Origin: Tahibacter aquaticus
GTDB lineage: Bacteria; Pseudomonadota; Gammaproteobacteria; Xanthomonadales; Rhodanobacteraceae
Direction: 5' to 3'
Assembly: GCF_004363655.1 (NCBI RefSeq)
Contig: NZ_SNZH01000018.1
Coordinates: forward strand, 62,001-126,000
Length of the DNA stretch: 64,000 nucleotides
Below the pieces are notes generated by a model, which saw only the letters and a list, made by a program, of their open reading frames with translations, searched no databases and was not told where the DNA came from. Positions 42,982-52,915 of the stretch are shown piece by piece (position 1 is the stretch's first letter; the number at the start of each line of letters is the position of its first letter). The translations under genes were made by a program, and so were the position numbers.

Positions 42982-43533
42982 ATGCGGCGCGCGAACCTGG
43001 TGCTCCTATCGTTGCTGGGAATCGGCGCTGCGCTCGGCGTCGTTTCCAACGCGGCAGCCTGTTCCTGCCGCCGCGGTTCGGCAGAAGACGCGGTGGCGGC
43101 GGCGCGCAACATCGCCCTGGTCACCATCCAGAGTGTGCGTGTCGCCGAGGTTGCTGGCGACAAGTCCGGCGAATCCGACAGGCGCGGCCCGCAGCGCGGC
43201 CGCTTCACCCTCGTGCGCCAGCTCAAGGGCGAGTTGGCACAGGACGAGGAAATCAGTGCGGGTTACGGCTTCGGCGATTGCGGTGCACCGCTGGTCGTCG
43301 GCACGAGCTATGTCGTGTTCGACGACGGCGGGCCGCCGCAACTCGCCCTTTGCCGCGGATTCTTCGGGCCGTATCTGCTCTATGGCGACGAACGATCCGA
43401 CGCCAAGATCACGCGCTTCGTCGATGCGCTTGTCGCGCACGTGAAGACGGGCGCGCCGATAGCGCGTCCGCCGTCGCCGCTCTGGGGCATCGACGACTCC
43501 AGCGCTGTCTGGTTCGGGCCGCCGCAGGATTGA
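42982..43533 (+). CDS. Exported protein with N-terminal CSC motif
   Basis: A 183-residue protein with a signal peptide (LVLLSLLGIGAALGVVSNAAA) and a mature chain beginning ACSCRRGS, followed by strands (NIALVTIQSVRVAEV; RGRFTLVRQLKGEL; EISAGYGFGDCGAPLVVGTSYVVF) and two further cysteines. A Cys-x-Cys start plus this strand order recalls the TIMP/NTR OB-fold, but the similarity is only suggestive. GGAGG lies before the ATG, ten bases after lpdA. Function unknown. Confidence 0.72.
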   Translation: MRRANLVLLSLLGIGAALGVVSNAAACSCRRGSAEDAVAAARNIALVTIQSVRVAEVAGDKSGESDRRGPQRGRFTLVRQLKGELAQDEEISAGYGFGDCGAPLVVGTSYVVFDDGGPPQLALCRGFFGPYLLYGDERSDAKITRFVDALVAHVKTGAPIARPPSPLWGIDDSSAVWFGPPQD

Positions 43534-43628
43534 CTGAAGCGCCATGGCGCTACTTAACCCGGCGAACAGCCAGCGCAGGAAGCGGCGCAAGGGGCTGTGG
43601 TCCCTGGTGCCCGTGCAAATCTGCCAGC

Positions 43629-44975
43629 TTATCTATCGTCGGGCTGCGTCATGATTTCTGCGGCTGGGCGCAACCTGATGTCGATCAGTTTCAACGCCTG
43701 TTCGGTCGTGTTGCCGCGGACTACGGCGGCGATGCTGGCGTCGTCGTCCACCAGTTGCTGCAGCCGGGCTATTTGCTCCGCGCTGGCCCACACCAGGCTA
43801 TTGCCGTGCTGGTTCCATTGGTTGAGCAGAGTCGGTATTTCGCTGCGCAAGTCTGGCCTGTGTGCATAGACCTGCAGCAGGAAGGTCAGCCGCTCCCACT
43901 TGTCTGCGAATCGCTGCGCTACGATCAGTCGCGCAAAATCATCGGCCGGCCGGCTGGGTTGCAGTAGCGACAACAGCTGCGCGGCAGTGAATTGTGCCTT
44001 TATGCGCCGCGCGATCCGCGCAGCTTCGTCGGCAACCGATTGGACGCTGTCCGACAGGGCGGCGAGCACCTGCGCTTGCGCGTCCATGCCGAGTCGGCGG
44101 CTGTAGGCGACCAGTGCATCGCGGCGGATCGCGGCACTCGGATGGACCAGTCGTTCCCGCAACAAGCCGATGTCCTGCGCATCGCCGTACTCGCCCACAC
44201 CCCACAGTGCAATGCGCAGCTTGTGTCCGACGGCGTGATCCAACGCCTCCCGGAAGCAGCCGGCCACATCGAAACCGAGCGCGGCAAGATGACGTGCGGC
44301 GATGGCGCGAATGGACCGATGCTTGTCGAACAGAAACGGTTCGACCCGGCCTGCTTCGATTTCGCCGCGGAGCATCAGGCGCAGTGCCGTGCGGCGTGTC
44401 GGCAAGAACCGGTTCGTCAGCGCGATGGCAAGCAGGTCTGGGCGCAGCCTGCCGTCCGGGGCGCTGAGCAGTGCTGTCGCGTTCAGCGATATCAACGCGT
44501 CGGCGTGAGACAGCGCGATTCGAGCCAGCGCTTCGTCGTCTGCGAGGCGGTGTTCGATGGCGAATTTCATGCAGGCACGCGCCACGGCCGAATGCGGGCT
44601 ATCGATACCCGCGAGCACGTACGTACGGCCTTCTTCGCGGAGGAAGGTTTCGATCTGACCGACGAAGCGGCGATGGTCGTCCCTGCCAAGGCTGAGCAGA
44701 TGCTTGAATTGCGGCAGGCACTGCACGAATGTCGCTACATTCTCGCTCGTCGCGAACTGCAACACGGCATGGCGGGCGATGCCGCGTACCGGCGCCACCC
44801 AGTCGTTGACGCGCTCGATCAGCGCAGGTAGTACGCTGCTGTCGCCCAGCGACGCAAGACGGCGTACGGCTTCCTCGCGCACGTAGCCGCTGGAGTTTCC
44901 GCTGAGTTGCAGCAGTTGCTGCATATCCGGTGCAGGCTCGAAATACCATTGTCGCCAATCAAAGATTGCAGCCAT
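43629..44975 (-). CDS. HEAT-repeat protein
   Basis: A 448-residue all-helical protein made of HEAT-like repeats (for example VREEAVRRLASLGDSSVLPALIERVND, AAIRRDALVAYSRRLGMDAQAQVLAAL). No signal peptide or membrane segment. The start at 44975 has GGAG seven bases upstream. HEAT scaffolds mediate protein binding; nothing indicates a specific partner. It converges on the CSC-motif gene and stands alone on its strand. Confidence 0.78.
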   Translation of the reverse strand: MAAIFDWRQWYFEPAPDMQQLLQLSGNSSGYVREEAVRRLASLGDSSVLPALIERVNDWVAPVRGIARHAVLQFATSENVATFVQCLPQFKHLLSLGRDDHRRFVGQIETFLREEGRTYVLAGIDSPHSAVARACMKFAIEHRLADDEALARIALSHADALISLNATALLSAPDGRLRPDLLAIALTNRFLPTRRTALRLMLRGEIEAGRVEPFLFDKHRSIRAIAARHLAALGFDVAGCFREALDHAVGHKLRIALWGVGEYGDAQDIGLLRERLVHPSAAIRRDALVAYSRRLGMDAQAQVLAALSDSVQSVADEAARIARRIKAQFTAAQLLSLLQPSRPADDFARLIVAQRFADKWERLTFLLQVYAHRPDLRSEIPTLLNQWNQHGNSLVWASAEQIARLQQLVDDDASIAAVVRGNTTEQALKLIDIRLRPAAEIMTQPDDR

Positions 44976-45168
44976 AGTGATCTCCAGAAAGACACAGCGC
45001 GAAGCCTTGCCCAAGGCGCTGGCGAACCCATTGTTTGGCAGCAGATCAGCTTAGTGCACTGGCCGAACGCGGGTAAAGGTTATGACGCCGGTTGCCCGGA
45101 GCAGGCCACAAATCGGCCCTTCTGCTCGCGCATACTTTGTATTCGACATCCGACACACGAGAACTTCC

Positions 45169-45861
45169 ATGCGCACCCTGGGCCTGCTAGCCGGCATGAG
45201 CTGGGAATCCACCATCCCCTACTACCGCATCATCAACGAACGCGTGCGCGACAGGCTCGGCGGCCTGCATTCGGCGCAGCTGCTGATGTACAGCGTCGAT
45301 TTCGCCGGTATAGAGAAACTGCAGAGGGCCGGCGACTGGGACGAGGCTGGCCGCCAGCTGGCCGGCGCCGCGGCGGCCTTGCAGCGCGCCGGTGCGCAAG
45401 CCATCGTGATCTGCACCAACACCATGCACAAGGTGGCGGCGCCGATCGAGGTGGCCAGTGGCCTGCCGCTGCTGCATATCGCCGATGCGACCGCGCTGCA
45501 GGTGAAGGCGGCCGGACTGCAGCGCATAGGCCTGCTCGGCACGCGCTTCACCATGGAACAGGATTTCTACAGCGGCCGCCTGGCCGCGCACGGACTGGAC
45601 GTGCTCGTGCCCGAAGCCGGACAGCGCGACCAGGTGCATCGCATCATCTACGACGAGCTTTGCCGCGGCCAGGTGCTGCAGCCGTCGCGGGTGATCTATC
45701 GCGACATCATGGCCGATCTGGTAGCGCGCGGTGCCCAGGGCATCATCCTGGGCTGTACCGAGATCGGCCTGCTGGTCGGCCCCGGCGATACCGCTGTACC
45801 CACCTTCGATACCACGCGCATCCATGCCGAAGCCGCGGCGGACTGGGCGCTGGCCGACTGA
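45169..45861 (+). CDS. Aspartate/glutamate racemase family protein
   Basis: A 230-residue cofactor-independent racemase-like enzyme. Two catalytic cysteines are visible: in AIVICTNTMHK (near residue 84) and IILGCTEIGLL (near 197). The N-terminal GLLAGMSWESTIPYYRIIN motif matches YgeA/aspartate racemase-type proteins. Both cysteines are present, so it should be active; substrate (Asp, Glu or other amino acid) cannot be decided. Confidence 0.9.
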   Translation: MRTLGLLAGMSWESTIPYYRIINERVRDRLGGLHSAQLLMYSVDFAGIEKLQRAGDWDEAGRQLAGAAAALQRAGAQAIVICTNTMHKVAAPIEVASGLPLLHIADATALQVKAAGLQRIGLLGTRFTMEQDFYSGRLAAHGLDVLVPEAGQRDQVHRIIYDELCRGQVLQPSRVIYRDIMADLVARGAQGIILGCTEIGLLVGPGDTAVPTFDTTRIHAEAAADWALAD

Positions 45862-46027
45862 AGCAGGTCTTGTGCGGCGAGGTTGCCGCTGGGGAAACAG
45901 TTCATTCACGCACCGGGCGCAACCATGGCCTTGATTGCGTACTGCGTATCCTCACGTCGTCGCGACGCCCCGGCCCAAGGACGGGGCCGTCCATGCTTTC
46001 CGTCGAAAATCCACAAGGAGTTCTGCC

Positions 46028-46645
46028 ATGAAACTGTATTTCTCTCCCGGTGCCTGCTCGCTGTCGCCGCACATCGTGTTGCGCGAACTCGGCCTGCCGT
46101 TCGAGGCGGTCAAGGTCGATCTGGGCAGCAAGAAGACCGCCGATGGCGGCGATTTCAAGGCGATCAACCCCAAGGGCTACGTGCCCACGCTGCAGCTGGA
46201 CAACGGCCAGATCCTCACCGAAGGTCCGGCCATCGTGCAGTACCTGGCCGACCTCAAGCCCGAGGCCAAGCTGGCCCCGGCCAATGGCAGCTGGGAGCGC
46301 TACCAGTTGCAGGAATGGCTGAATTTCATCTCTACCGAAATCCACAAACAGTTCAGCCCGCTGTTCAATGCCGCCAACCCCGACTCGGTCAAGGACGCGC
46401 AGAAGACCAAGCTGGCGCAGCGCTTCGCCGAAATCTCGCCGCTGCTGGAAAAGCAGGACTACCTCACCGGCAGCGATTTCAGCGTGGCCGACGCCTACCT
46501 GTTCACCGTGCTGGGCTGGAGCAAGTACTTCCACATTGACCTGAACCAGTGGCCGGGCATTGCCGGCTTTGTCGAGCGTGTGTCGGCGCGACCGGCCGTG
46601 GCCGCGGCCGTGGAGTTCGAGGCGCAGGCGAAGAAGGCCGCCTGA
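46028..46645 (+). CDS. Glutathione transferase, GstA-like
   Basis: A 205-residue bacterial-type (beta class) GST with the conserved N-terminus KLYFSPGACSLSPHIVLRELGLPF including the Cys that binds glutathione, the PKGYVPTLQLDNGQILTE cis-Pro region, and the C-terminal SDFSVADAYLFTVLGWSKYFHIDL motif. AAGGAG precedes the ATG. Conjugates or reduces electrophiles with glutathione. Confidence 0.93.
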   Translation: MKLYFSPGACSLSPHIVLRELGLPFEAVKVDLGSKKTADGGDFKAINPKGYVPTLQLDNGQILTEGPAIVQYLADLKPEAKLAPANGSWERYQLQEWLNFISTEIHKQFSPLFNAANPDSVKDAQKTKLAQRFAEISPLLEKQDYLTGSDFSVADAYLFTVLGWSKYFHIDLNQWPGIAGFVERVSARPAVAAAVEFEAQAKKAA

Positions 46646-46657
46646 AGACTGCAATCG

Positions 46658-46740
46658 CCAATTCGCTGTTGCTCATCGCACACCCTTTGGGAGCGCCGCC
46701 GCGCACTCCGCAGCAAGCGATGAGCGCAGCGAATTGCGCC
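46658..46740. repeat. Inverted pair of the 32-nt dispersed repeat (copy B)
   Basis: Left arm about 46658-46687 (CCAATTCGCTG...GCTCATCGCA) and right arm about 46712-46740 (GCGATGAGCGCAGCGAATT). The same core as at 33.3 and 60.5 kb, but the arms face the other way. It lies between the GstA-like gene and the convergent monooxygenase gene. Confidence 0.75.
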
Positions 46741-46816
46741 GCAAGCCTCTCCCCCATAGCGGCCCGCGCGAATTGCCGGTCCACAGAGTGCTTGTCAGGA
46801 AATCTCCAGCGGGTAG

Positions 46817-47152
46817 CTACTTCGCCGGCTGGCTGAGCGTCGGGTCCGCAATCTGCTCGGCGACCTCGTAATGCCGCACCAGCGGTTCCATCTCCAGCAG
46901 GAATTCCTCGTCCGCGTCCCAGTAGCGCGAACGCTCGGCTTCCTTGCCGGCGAAGCGGCGCACCGCTTCCATCGAATCCCATAGCGAGATGATCTGGAAC
47001 TCGCAGTGCTCGCCCTGCACGCGGCGTATCACCTGTACGCCCCGGTTGCCCGGCGTCTGGGCGAAGTCGCGCAGGCCGGTGTCGCGCAGGTGTTCCAGGT
47101 ATTCGTCGGCCCTGCTTGCCAGGGTCACGCCACGCCAGACACGGGCAATCAT
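46817..47152 (-). CDS. Antibiotic biosynthesis monooxygenase (ABM) domain protein
   Basis: A 111-residue small protein with the dimeric alpha-beta barrel pattern of ABM-type proteins (MIARVWRGVTLASRADEYLEHLRDTG, VQVIRRVQGEHCEFQIISLWDSMEAVRRF). Members include small quinol monooxygenases and many of unknown role. The core motif of this subfamily is well kept. Divergent from the histidine kinase gene. Confidence 0.83.
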   Translation of the reverse strand: MIARVWRGVTLASRADEYLEHLRDTGLRDFAQTPGNRGVQVIRRVQGEHCEFQIISLWDSMEAVRRFAGKEAERSRYWDADEEFLLEMEPLVRHYEVAEQIADPTLSQPAK

Positions 47153-47485
47153 GCGCCATCTCCGTTCGGGTTCGCGCCGGCAGCTTAGGCCAAAGCTGCC
47201 GCCCTGGGAATCGCGCCGCTGTTGCCGTTGCAGGGTTCAGCGACGCCACGGCCGCTGCTTTTCGGTGATTTGGGTCACGAAAGCGCCGACAGACGGTACA
47301 TTACGCGGAATAAGCCACGGGTCCGCATGCTTATACTGCGGCCGGGACTGAACGCCGGGCCGGACTCGATCCAGCCTGGCCGGATGCAGCCACCCCGGTA
47401 GGCGCCGCTGCAGGATGCAGCAGTGCCGTCGGCAACGATCCGGAATCCGGACCGTGGCCAAGGGGAAACCGATGGGGAGAAGTTC
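47153..47485. other. 333-bp divergent gap with a possible -10 box
   Basis: Between the monooxygenase gene (minus) and the histidine kinase (plus). TATACT at 47333-47338 is a good -10 hexamer for the kinase side, but I see no convincing -35 at the correct spacing. An in-frame GTG at 47423 is an alternative kinase start. No ORF, tRNA or terminator was recognised. Confidence 0.5.
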
Positions 47486-48505
<1,020 letters not shown>

Positions 48506-48512
48506 GGCGCAC

Positions 48513-49493
48513 ATGCTAGGTGAAGATTTCGACATGCCGGTCAGCGACCCCAACCGGGGTACGTTGCGGGTGCTTTTCATCGATGACGAGGCGCGCATCC
48601 TGCGCGCACTCAAGGCGCTGTTCCGCGACCTCGAGGTCTACATCACCACCGATCCGCGCGAGGCGCCGCAGCTGGCGGCAACGCACAATGTCGACGTCGT
48701 CGTGTGCGACCAGCGTATGCCGGAAATGCTGGGCGTCGACGTGTTGCGCGAGATCCGCGAAAAGCATCCGCGCGCGATGCGCGTGTTGCTGACCGGCTAT
48801 TCCGACCTCAAGGCCGTGCTGGGCTCGGTCAACGAAGGCGAGGTCTATCGCTTCGTCAACAAGCCCTGGGTCAATGCCGATCTGCGCGCACTGGTGCTGG
48901 AAGCGGGCGCGATCTCGCGCGAAACGCCGGCGGTCGCCAGCGACCAGCTCAGCCCGAACGAACAGAGCATCGCCCGCTCGCAGGTCGGCGTGCTGGTGAT
49001 CGAGGACGACGCCACGGTGCAGCAGCGCCTGCGCGAAATCCTGCAGCCGCACTACCAGGTGCGTTTCGCCAATACCGCCGAACGTGCCATGCAGGTGCTG
49101 GAACAGCACGAGACTGGCGTGGTGATTTCCGAGACCGCGACCAACCACGGCGCCGATCTCACCCTGATGCTCAAGGCGCTCAAGCAGTACCACCCGCATA
49201 TCGCCACGGTGGTGATCACCGAGCGCGCCAATGCCCAGACCGTGATCGAGCTGATCAACGAAGGCCAGGTCTACCGCATGCTGATCAAGCCGGTGCGCAT
49301 GGGCTCGTGCCGCCTCAGCGTCGATTCGGCCCTCGGCCGCTACTGGAAGCTCAAGCAGACGCCCAAGGCGGTACGCCGCTACGGCGTAACGCCGACCGCG
49401 GCCACCCTGCAGGCCCAGGCCAAGCTGCCCAACTCCCTGCTCAGCCGCATCCGCTCGCTGCCGGCGCGGATCTTCGGCGGCGTACGCATCTGA
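48513..49493 (+). CDS. Double-receiver response regulator, second receiver with Glu at the phosphosite
   Basis: A 326-residue protein paired with the histidine kinase. First receiver (about 19-140): FIDDEAR acidic pair, phosphoacceptor D66 in VCDQRMPEM, NKPW Lys; it resembles receivers of HD-GYP-type regulators. Second receiver (about 158-280): IEDD acidic pair, but Glu207 in VVISETATNHG at the phospho-Asp position, with Thr and Lys retained (VVITERAN, IKPV). Glu there may mimic a permanently phosphorylated state. No output domain; the basic C-terminal tail is unusual. Probably signals by protein interaction. Confidence 0.85.
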   Translation: MLGEDFDMPVSDPNRGTLRVLFIDDEARILRALKALFRDLEVYITTDPREAPQLAATHNVDVVVCDQRMPEMLGVDVLREIREKHPRAMRVLLTGYSDLKAVLGSVNEGEVYRFVNKPWVNADLRALVLEAGAISRETPAVASDQLSPNEQSIARSQVGVLVIEDDATVQQRLREILQPHYQVRFANTAERAMQVLEQHETGVVISETATNHGADLTLMLKALKQYHPHIATVVITERANAQTVIELINEGQVYRMLIKPVRMGSCRLSVDSALGRYWKLKQTPKAVRRYGVTPTAATLQAQAKLPNSLLSRIRSLPARIFGGVRI

Positions 49494-49530
49494 AGCGCGC
49501 GGCGCAGTCGCGCGCAGGCTGAGGCCGGCC

Positions 49531-50391
49531 ATGCAACGCGTTCTGGTCATCGGCGGCAGCGGAGCGGTCGGCGGGTTCCTGTTGCAGCGCCTGGGCGCGG
49601 CCGGCCAATCCGTACTCGCATTGAGCCGCCAGCCGCAATTGCCCCGCACCGGCGTGCAATGGCTGCGCGCCGGACTGGCGCCGGACCTGGCCGTGCCCGC
49701 GATCGATGCGCTCATCTGCGCCGGACCGCTGGACGCCTTCGTCGACTGGCTCTGTGCGGCCGCACTGCCGGGCCTGCAGCGTGTCATTGCGCTGAGTTCC
49801 ATGAGTGCAGCGAGCAAACAGACATCGGTCGACGCGGCCGAACGCGAACTCGCCGCACGCCTGGCCGCATGCGAACAGCGCCTGGCGCAGCATTGCCAGG
49901 TACATGACGTGGCCTGGACCGTGCTGCGGCCGACCCTGATCTACGGTGCCGGTGTCGATCGCAGCCTCAGCCCGCTCGCGCGCCAGGCGCAGCGCTACGG
50001 CGTATTCCCGCGTATTGCCGGCGCGCGCGGCCTGCGCCAGCCGGTGCATGCCGACGATGTCGCCGCCGCCTGCGTCGCCGCACTGGCCGGCGCCGGGGCA
50101 GGGCAGCTGTTCGAACTGGGCGGCGGCGAGCGCCTGAGCTACGCGCAAATGCTCGAACGCGTGCGCGCCGGCCTGGGACGGCGCACTTTGCCGCTGCCCT
50201 TGCCGATTTATCTTTTGCGCCGCATCGCCCGTTTGAGCGGCCGCGGCGGCGGAATGGTGCAGCGCCTCACGCAGGATTTGCTCGCCGACAACGCGCCGGC
50301 GGAAGCCGTGCTCGGCTATCGGCCACGCCCATTCCAACCAGGGCCTGAATGCTGGGCGGCGGTATCGCCGGAACGTGACGGCGTTCAATAA
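49531..50391 (+). CDS. NAD-dependent epimerase/dehydratase family protein
   Basis: A 286-residue extended SDR-type protein with the N-terminal Rossmann motif VLVIGGSGAVGGFLLQRL, a Ser-rich ALSSMSAAS strand, VLRPTLIYGAG and a C-terminal helical part. The usual YxxxK catalytic pair is not obvious at the expected position, so it may be an atypical, redox-sensing or NmrA-like member. Two cysteines in ACEQRLAQHC are of unknown meaning. Confidence 0.8.
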   Translation: MQRVLVIGGSGAVGGFLLQRLGAAGQSVLALSRQPQLPRTGVQWLRAGLAPDLAVPAIDALICAGPLDAFVDWLCAAALPGLQRVIALSSMSAASKQTSVDAAERELAARLAACEQRLAQHCQVHDVAWTVLRPTLIYGAGVDRSLSPLARQAQRYGVFPRIAGARGLRQPVHADDVAAACVAALAGAGAGQLFELGGGERLSYAQMLERVRAGLGRRTLPLPLPIYLLRRIARLSGRGGGMVQRLTQDLLADNAPAEAVLGYRPRPFQPGPECWAAVSPERDGVQ

Positions 50392-50574
50392 ACGCGGCCC
50401 CGCAGCCACAGTCGCGATTCTGACTGGCTCAGCGCGGCGGCAGCCTCGGCGCGGCGGTGTGTGCGGGTAGCGAGCGGCGCGGGGCCGCCGCCTTCGCCGG
50501 CCCCGGTACGGGCTGCAAACCGGCGTATTGCGCTTTTTGTGAAAAGTGAACTAGGCGGCAAATCAGGCGAAATA

Positions 50575-50589
50575 TGTTGCGCCGCAACA
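50575..50589. promoter_or_regulatory. Perfect 15-base palindrome, possible operator
   Basis: TGTTGCG-C-CGCAACA, perfect over seven bases on each side. It lies about 35 bases upstream of the -35 box at 50624 and 115 bases before the VolA-like gene. Size and symmetry suit a TetR- or LacI-type operator; no regulator gene is beside it. Confidence 0.4.
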
Positions 50590-50623
50590 GCAAAACTGTC
50601 CCGGCCAGTTCGTTAAATCAACG

Positions 50624-50653
50624 TTGCCAACGAGCGTTTGAACTCCCTAAGAT
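50624..50653 (+). promoter_or_regulatory. Likely sigma-70 promoter of the VolA-like operon
   Basis: TTGCCA (50624-50629), an 18-base spacer and TAAGAT (50648-50653). The -35 box matches five of six, the -10 box four of six. A start near 50660 would leave a leader of about 30 bases before the ATG at 50690. Confidence 0.45.
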
Positions 50654-50689
50654 ACGGAGCGTTGCGCATCCACCTTTAAGGAATTCCCT

Positions 50690-52885
50690 ATGCAGGCCCG
50701 AAAGAGTTTGGCACTGGCATTGTCGTCTGCACTGCTTGCCGCATGCGGCGGCGGTAGTAACAGTCCCCGCGCCACACCGACGCCGCCGGCGAACAACGGC
50801 AACGGCACCCCCGTGACCGGCGTCATCGCGGCCCGCTTCGATCCGTCCAATGCCGATGCCGCGCAGCGCGTTATCCCGCTGCCGAACAATCTGCTGCTGT
50901 CGGGCACCACCGACCTGACCCTGAACATCCCGGTCGCCAATCCGAACAACTTCAACGATCCCCAGGTCGCGGTGAACGCGCTGGACGGCTGGAGCACGGT
51001 AGGCCCGGGCCAGGTGCAGTTCAGCGTGCCGCCCAAGACCAGCACCCTGGTTGCCGGCAGCACCATCCGCCTGTTCGAAGTGACCTTGACCGGTCCCGGC
51101 GGCGGCGTAACCGGCGTGGTGCGCGAACTCGCGACCCCGGCCGATTTCATCGTCGCCCCGGCGCCGTCCGACACCACCGCGCGCACGGTCGCGATCGTGC
51201 CGACCAAGCCGCTCAAGCAGCTGACCAGCTATATGGCGGTCGTCACCACCGGCGTCACCGACGCCAACGGCAACGACGCCACGCCGGACCAGACCTACTT
51301 CCTGTCCAAGCGCACCGCGCCGCTCTGCGTCAACGGCGCCTCCACCGAACCGCTGTTGCCGGCGGCCACCGCCTGCGCCCTGGAGCCGCTGCGCCAACTG
51401 ACCAATTCGCACCTGGCTGCGGCAAACAGCAAGGGCATCACGCCGGACAAGGTCGTCGTGAGCTGGGTCTTCACCACCCAGTCGATCACACCGGTGCTGC
51501 AGGCCGCCGTCGGCAAGGTCGGCCAGTCGCCGGCACCGCTGACCCGCGTCGCGCCCACGGGCAAGACCATTGGCGATCTCAATCTCGGCCTCGCGCCGAT
51601 CGCTGACATCTTCATCGGCACCATCGATCTGCCGTATTACCTCAAGGCACCGGCCAACAGCACCTTGCCGGCTCGTGCGGCTGCCGTGCTCGGCGGTTTC
51701 TGGCAGGCGGCACCCGGCGCCTACGTGCCGCCGTTCAATGCGGCCGGCCTGTCGCCGACCTCGACCAACGTCACCTTCGCCAATCCGTTCCCGGTCGCGA
51801 CCAAGACCGAGACCGTGCCGCTGCTGCTGACCGTGCCGAATGCCGCCTCGGGCAAGACCCGTCCGGCCCAAGGCTGGCCCATCGTGATCTACCAGCATGG
51901 CATCACGCGCAACCGCACCGACGCGTTCGCGATTTCGCAGACGCTGGCTTCGCAGGGCTATGCGGTCATCGCGATCGACATTCCGCTGCACGGCCTGCCG
52001 CCGGGTCATCCCTTCAATATCGAATCGACCCCGCTGGCCGCGACCGGCGCGCACGAACGCACCTTCAATGTCGATCTTCTCAAGAACGACGGCACTGCTT
52101 GCCCGACCGGCCAGTCCGTCTGCGAAGACGGCATCCCCGATCCGTCTGGCGCGCACATGATCAACCTGGGCAGCCTGCTGACCTCGCGCGACAACCTGCG
52201 CCAGGGCATCGTCGACCTGTTCTCGCTGGCCAAGGCCATACCGACCATCAGCTACGACGGCGCCGCCGGTGCCGATTTCGACAGCTCGCGCGTCCAGTTC
52301 GTCGGCCAGTCGCTGGGCAGCATCCTCGGCATCAGCTTCGTCGCGTTCGAACCGACCATCAACACGGCCGTGTTCAGCGTGCCGGGCGGCGGCGTCGCGC
52401 GCATGCTCGATGGTTCGGCCACCTTCGGTCCGCGCATCCGCGCTGGCCTTGCGGCGGCTGGCGTGAATGCCGGCACGCCCGACTTCGACCGCTTCCTCGG
52501 CGCAGCGCAGCAGGCCATCGACGGTGCCGATCCGCTCAACACCGCGTTCGCCCTGGCCGGCAAGCGCGTGCTACTGCATGAAGTGGTCGGCGGCGGCACG
52601 GTACTTCCCGACCAGGTAATTCCGAACACGGTCGCCGGCGCTCCGCTGGCCGGCACCGAGCCGCTGATCCGCGCGCTGGGACTGGCCTCGATCACCGCGA
52701 CCACGCAGTCCGCTACCGGTGTGCGCGGCGCGACACGCTTCATCCAGGGCAACCACGGCTCGCTGCTCGATCCGAGCGCTTCGGCAGCGGCAACGGTAGA
52801 AATGCAGAAAGAAATGGCGAGCATGCTGGTCAGCGGCGGTACCGCAGTCCAGGTGAGCGACACCTCCGTCATCAAGACGCAGTAA
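50690..52885 (+). CDS. VolA/Pla-1-like outer-membrane lipoprotein (phospho)lipase
   Basis: A 731-residue lipoprotein. Signal peptide with lipobox LLAACGGGS (Cys19, a Gly/Ser-rich tether follows), so it should be lipid-anchored at the outer membrane. The C-terminal half is an alpha/beta-hydrolase: YQHGITRNRTDAF and the nucleophile elbow VQFVGQSLGSILG, with a late His in GNHGSLL. This matches VolA of Vibrio (lysophospholipase) and Pla-1 lipases. First gene of a five-gene envelope cluster and probably secreted in the same context. Confidence 0.88.
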   Translation: MQARKSLALALSSALLAACGGGSNSPRATPTPPANNGNGTPVTGVIAARFDPSNADAAQRVIPLPNNLLLSGTTDLTLNIPVANPNNFNDPQVAVNALDGWSTVGPGQVQFSVPPKTSTLVAGSTIRLFEVTLTGPGGGVTGVVRELATPADFIVAPAPSDTTARTVAIVPTKPLKQLTSYMAVVTTGVTDANGNDATPDQTYFLSKRTAPLCVNGASTEPLLPAATACALEPLRQLTNSHLAAANSKGITPDKVVVSWVFTTQSITPVLQAAVGKVGQSPAPLTRVAPTGKTIGDLNLGLAPIADIFIGTIDLPYYLKAPANSTLPARAAAVLGGFWQAAPGAYVPPFNAAGLSPTSTNVTFANPFPVATKTETVPLLLTVPNAASGKTRPAQGWPIVIYQHGITRNRTDAFAISQTLASQGYAVIAIDIPLHGLPPGHPFNIESTPLAATGAHERTFNVDLLKNDGTACPTGQSVCEDGIPDPSGAHMINLGSLLTSRDNLRQGIVDLFSLAKAIPTISYDGAAGADFDSSRVQFVGQSLGSILGISFVAFEPTINTAVFSVPGGGVARMLDGSATFGPRIRAGLAAAGVNAGTPDFDRFLGAAQQAIDGADPLNTAFALAGKRVLLHEVVGGGTVLPDQVIPNTVAGAPLAGTEPLIRALGLASITATTQSATGVRGATRFIQGNHGSLLDPSASAAATVEMQKEMASMLVSGGTAVQVSDTSVIKTQ

Positions 52886-52915
52886 GCGACGACCAGGAAC
52901 TTGGGGAAAACCAAT

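Noticed and set aside
40785..43226. Antisense frame of 813 residues over lpdA
   Set aside because: Shadow of lpdA and its neighbour; His/Gly-rich composition, no ribosome site.
43539..43552. Palindrome AGCGCCATGGCGCT between converging genes
   Set aside because: No T run and short; could arise by chance in GC-rich DNA.
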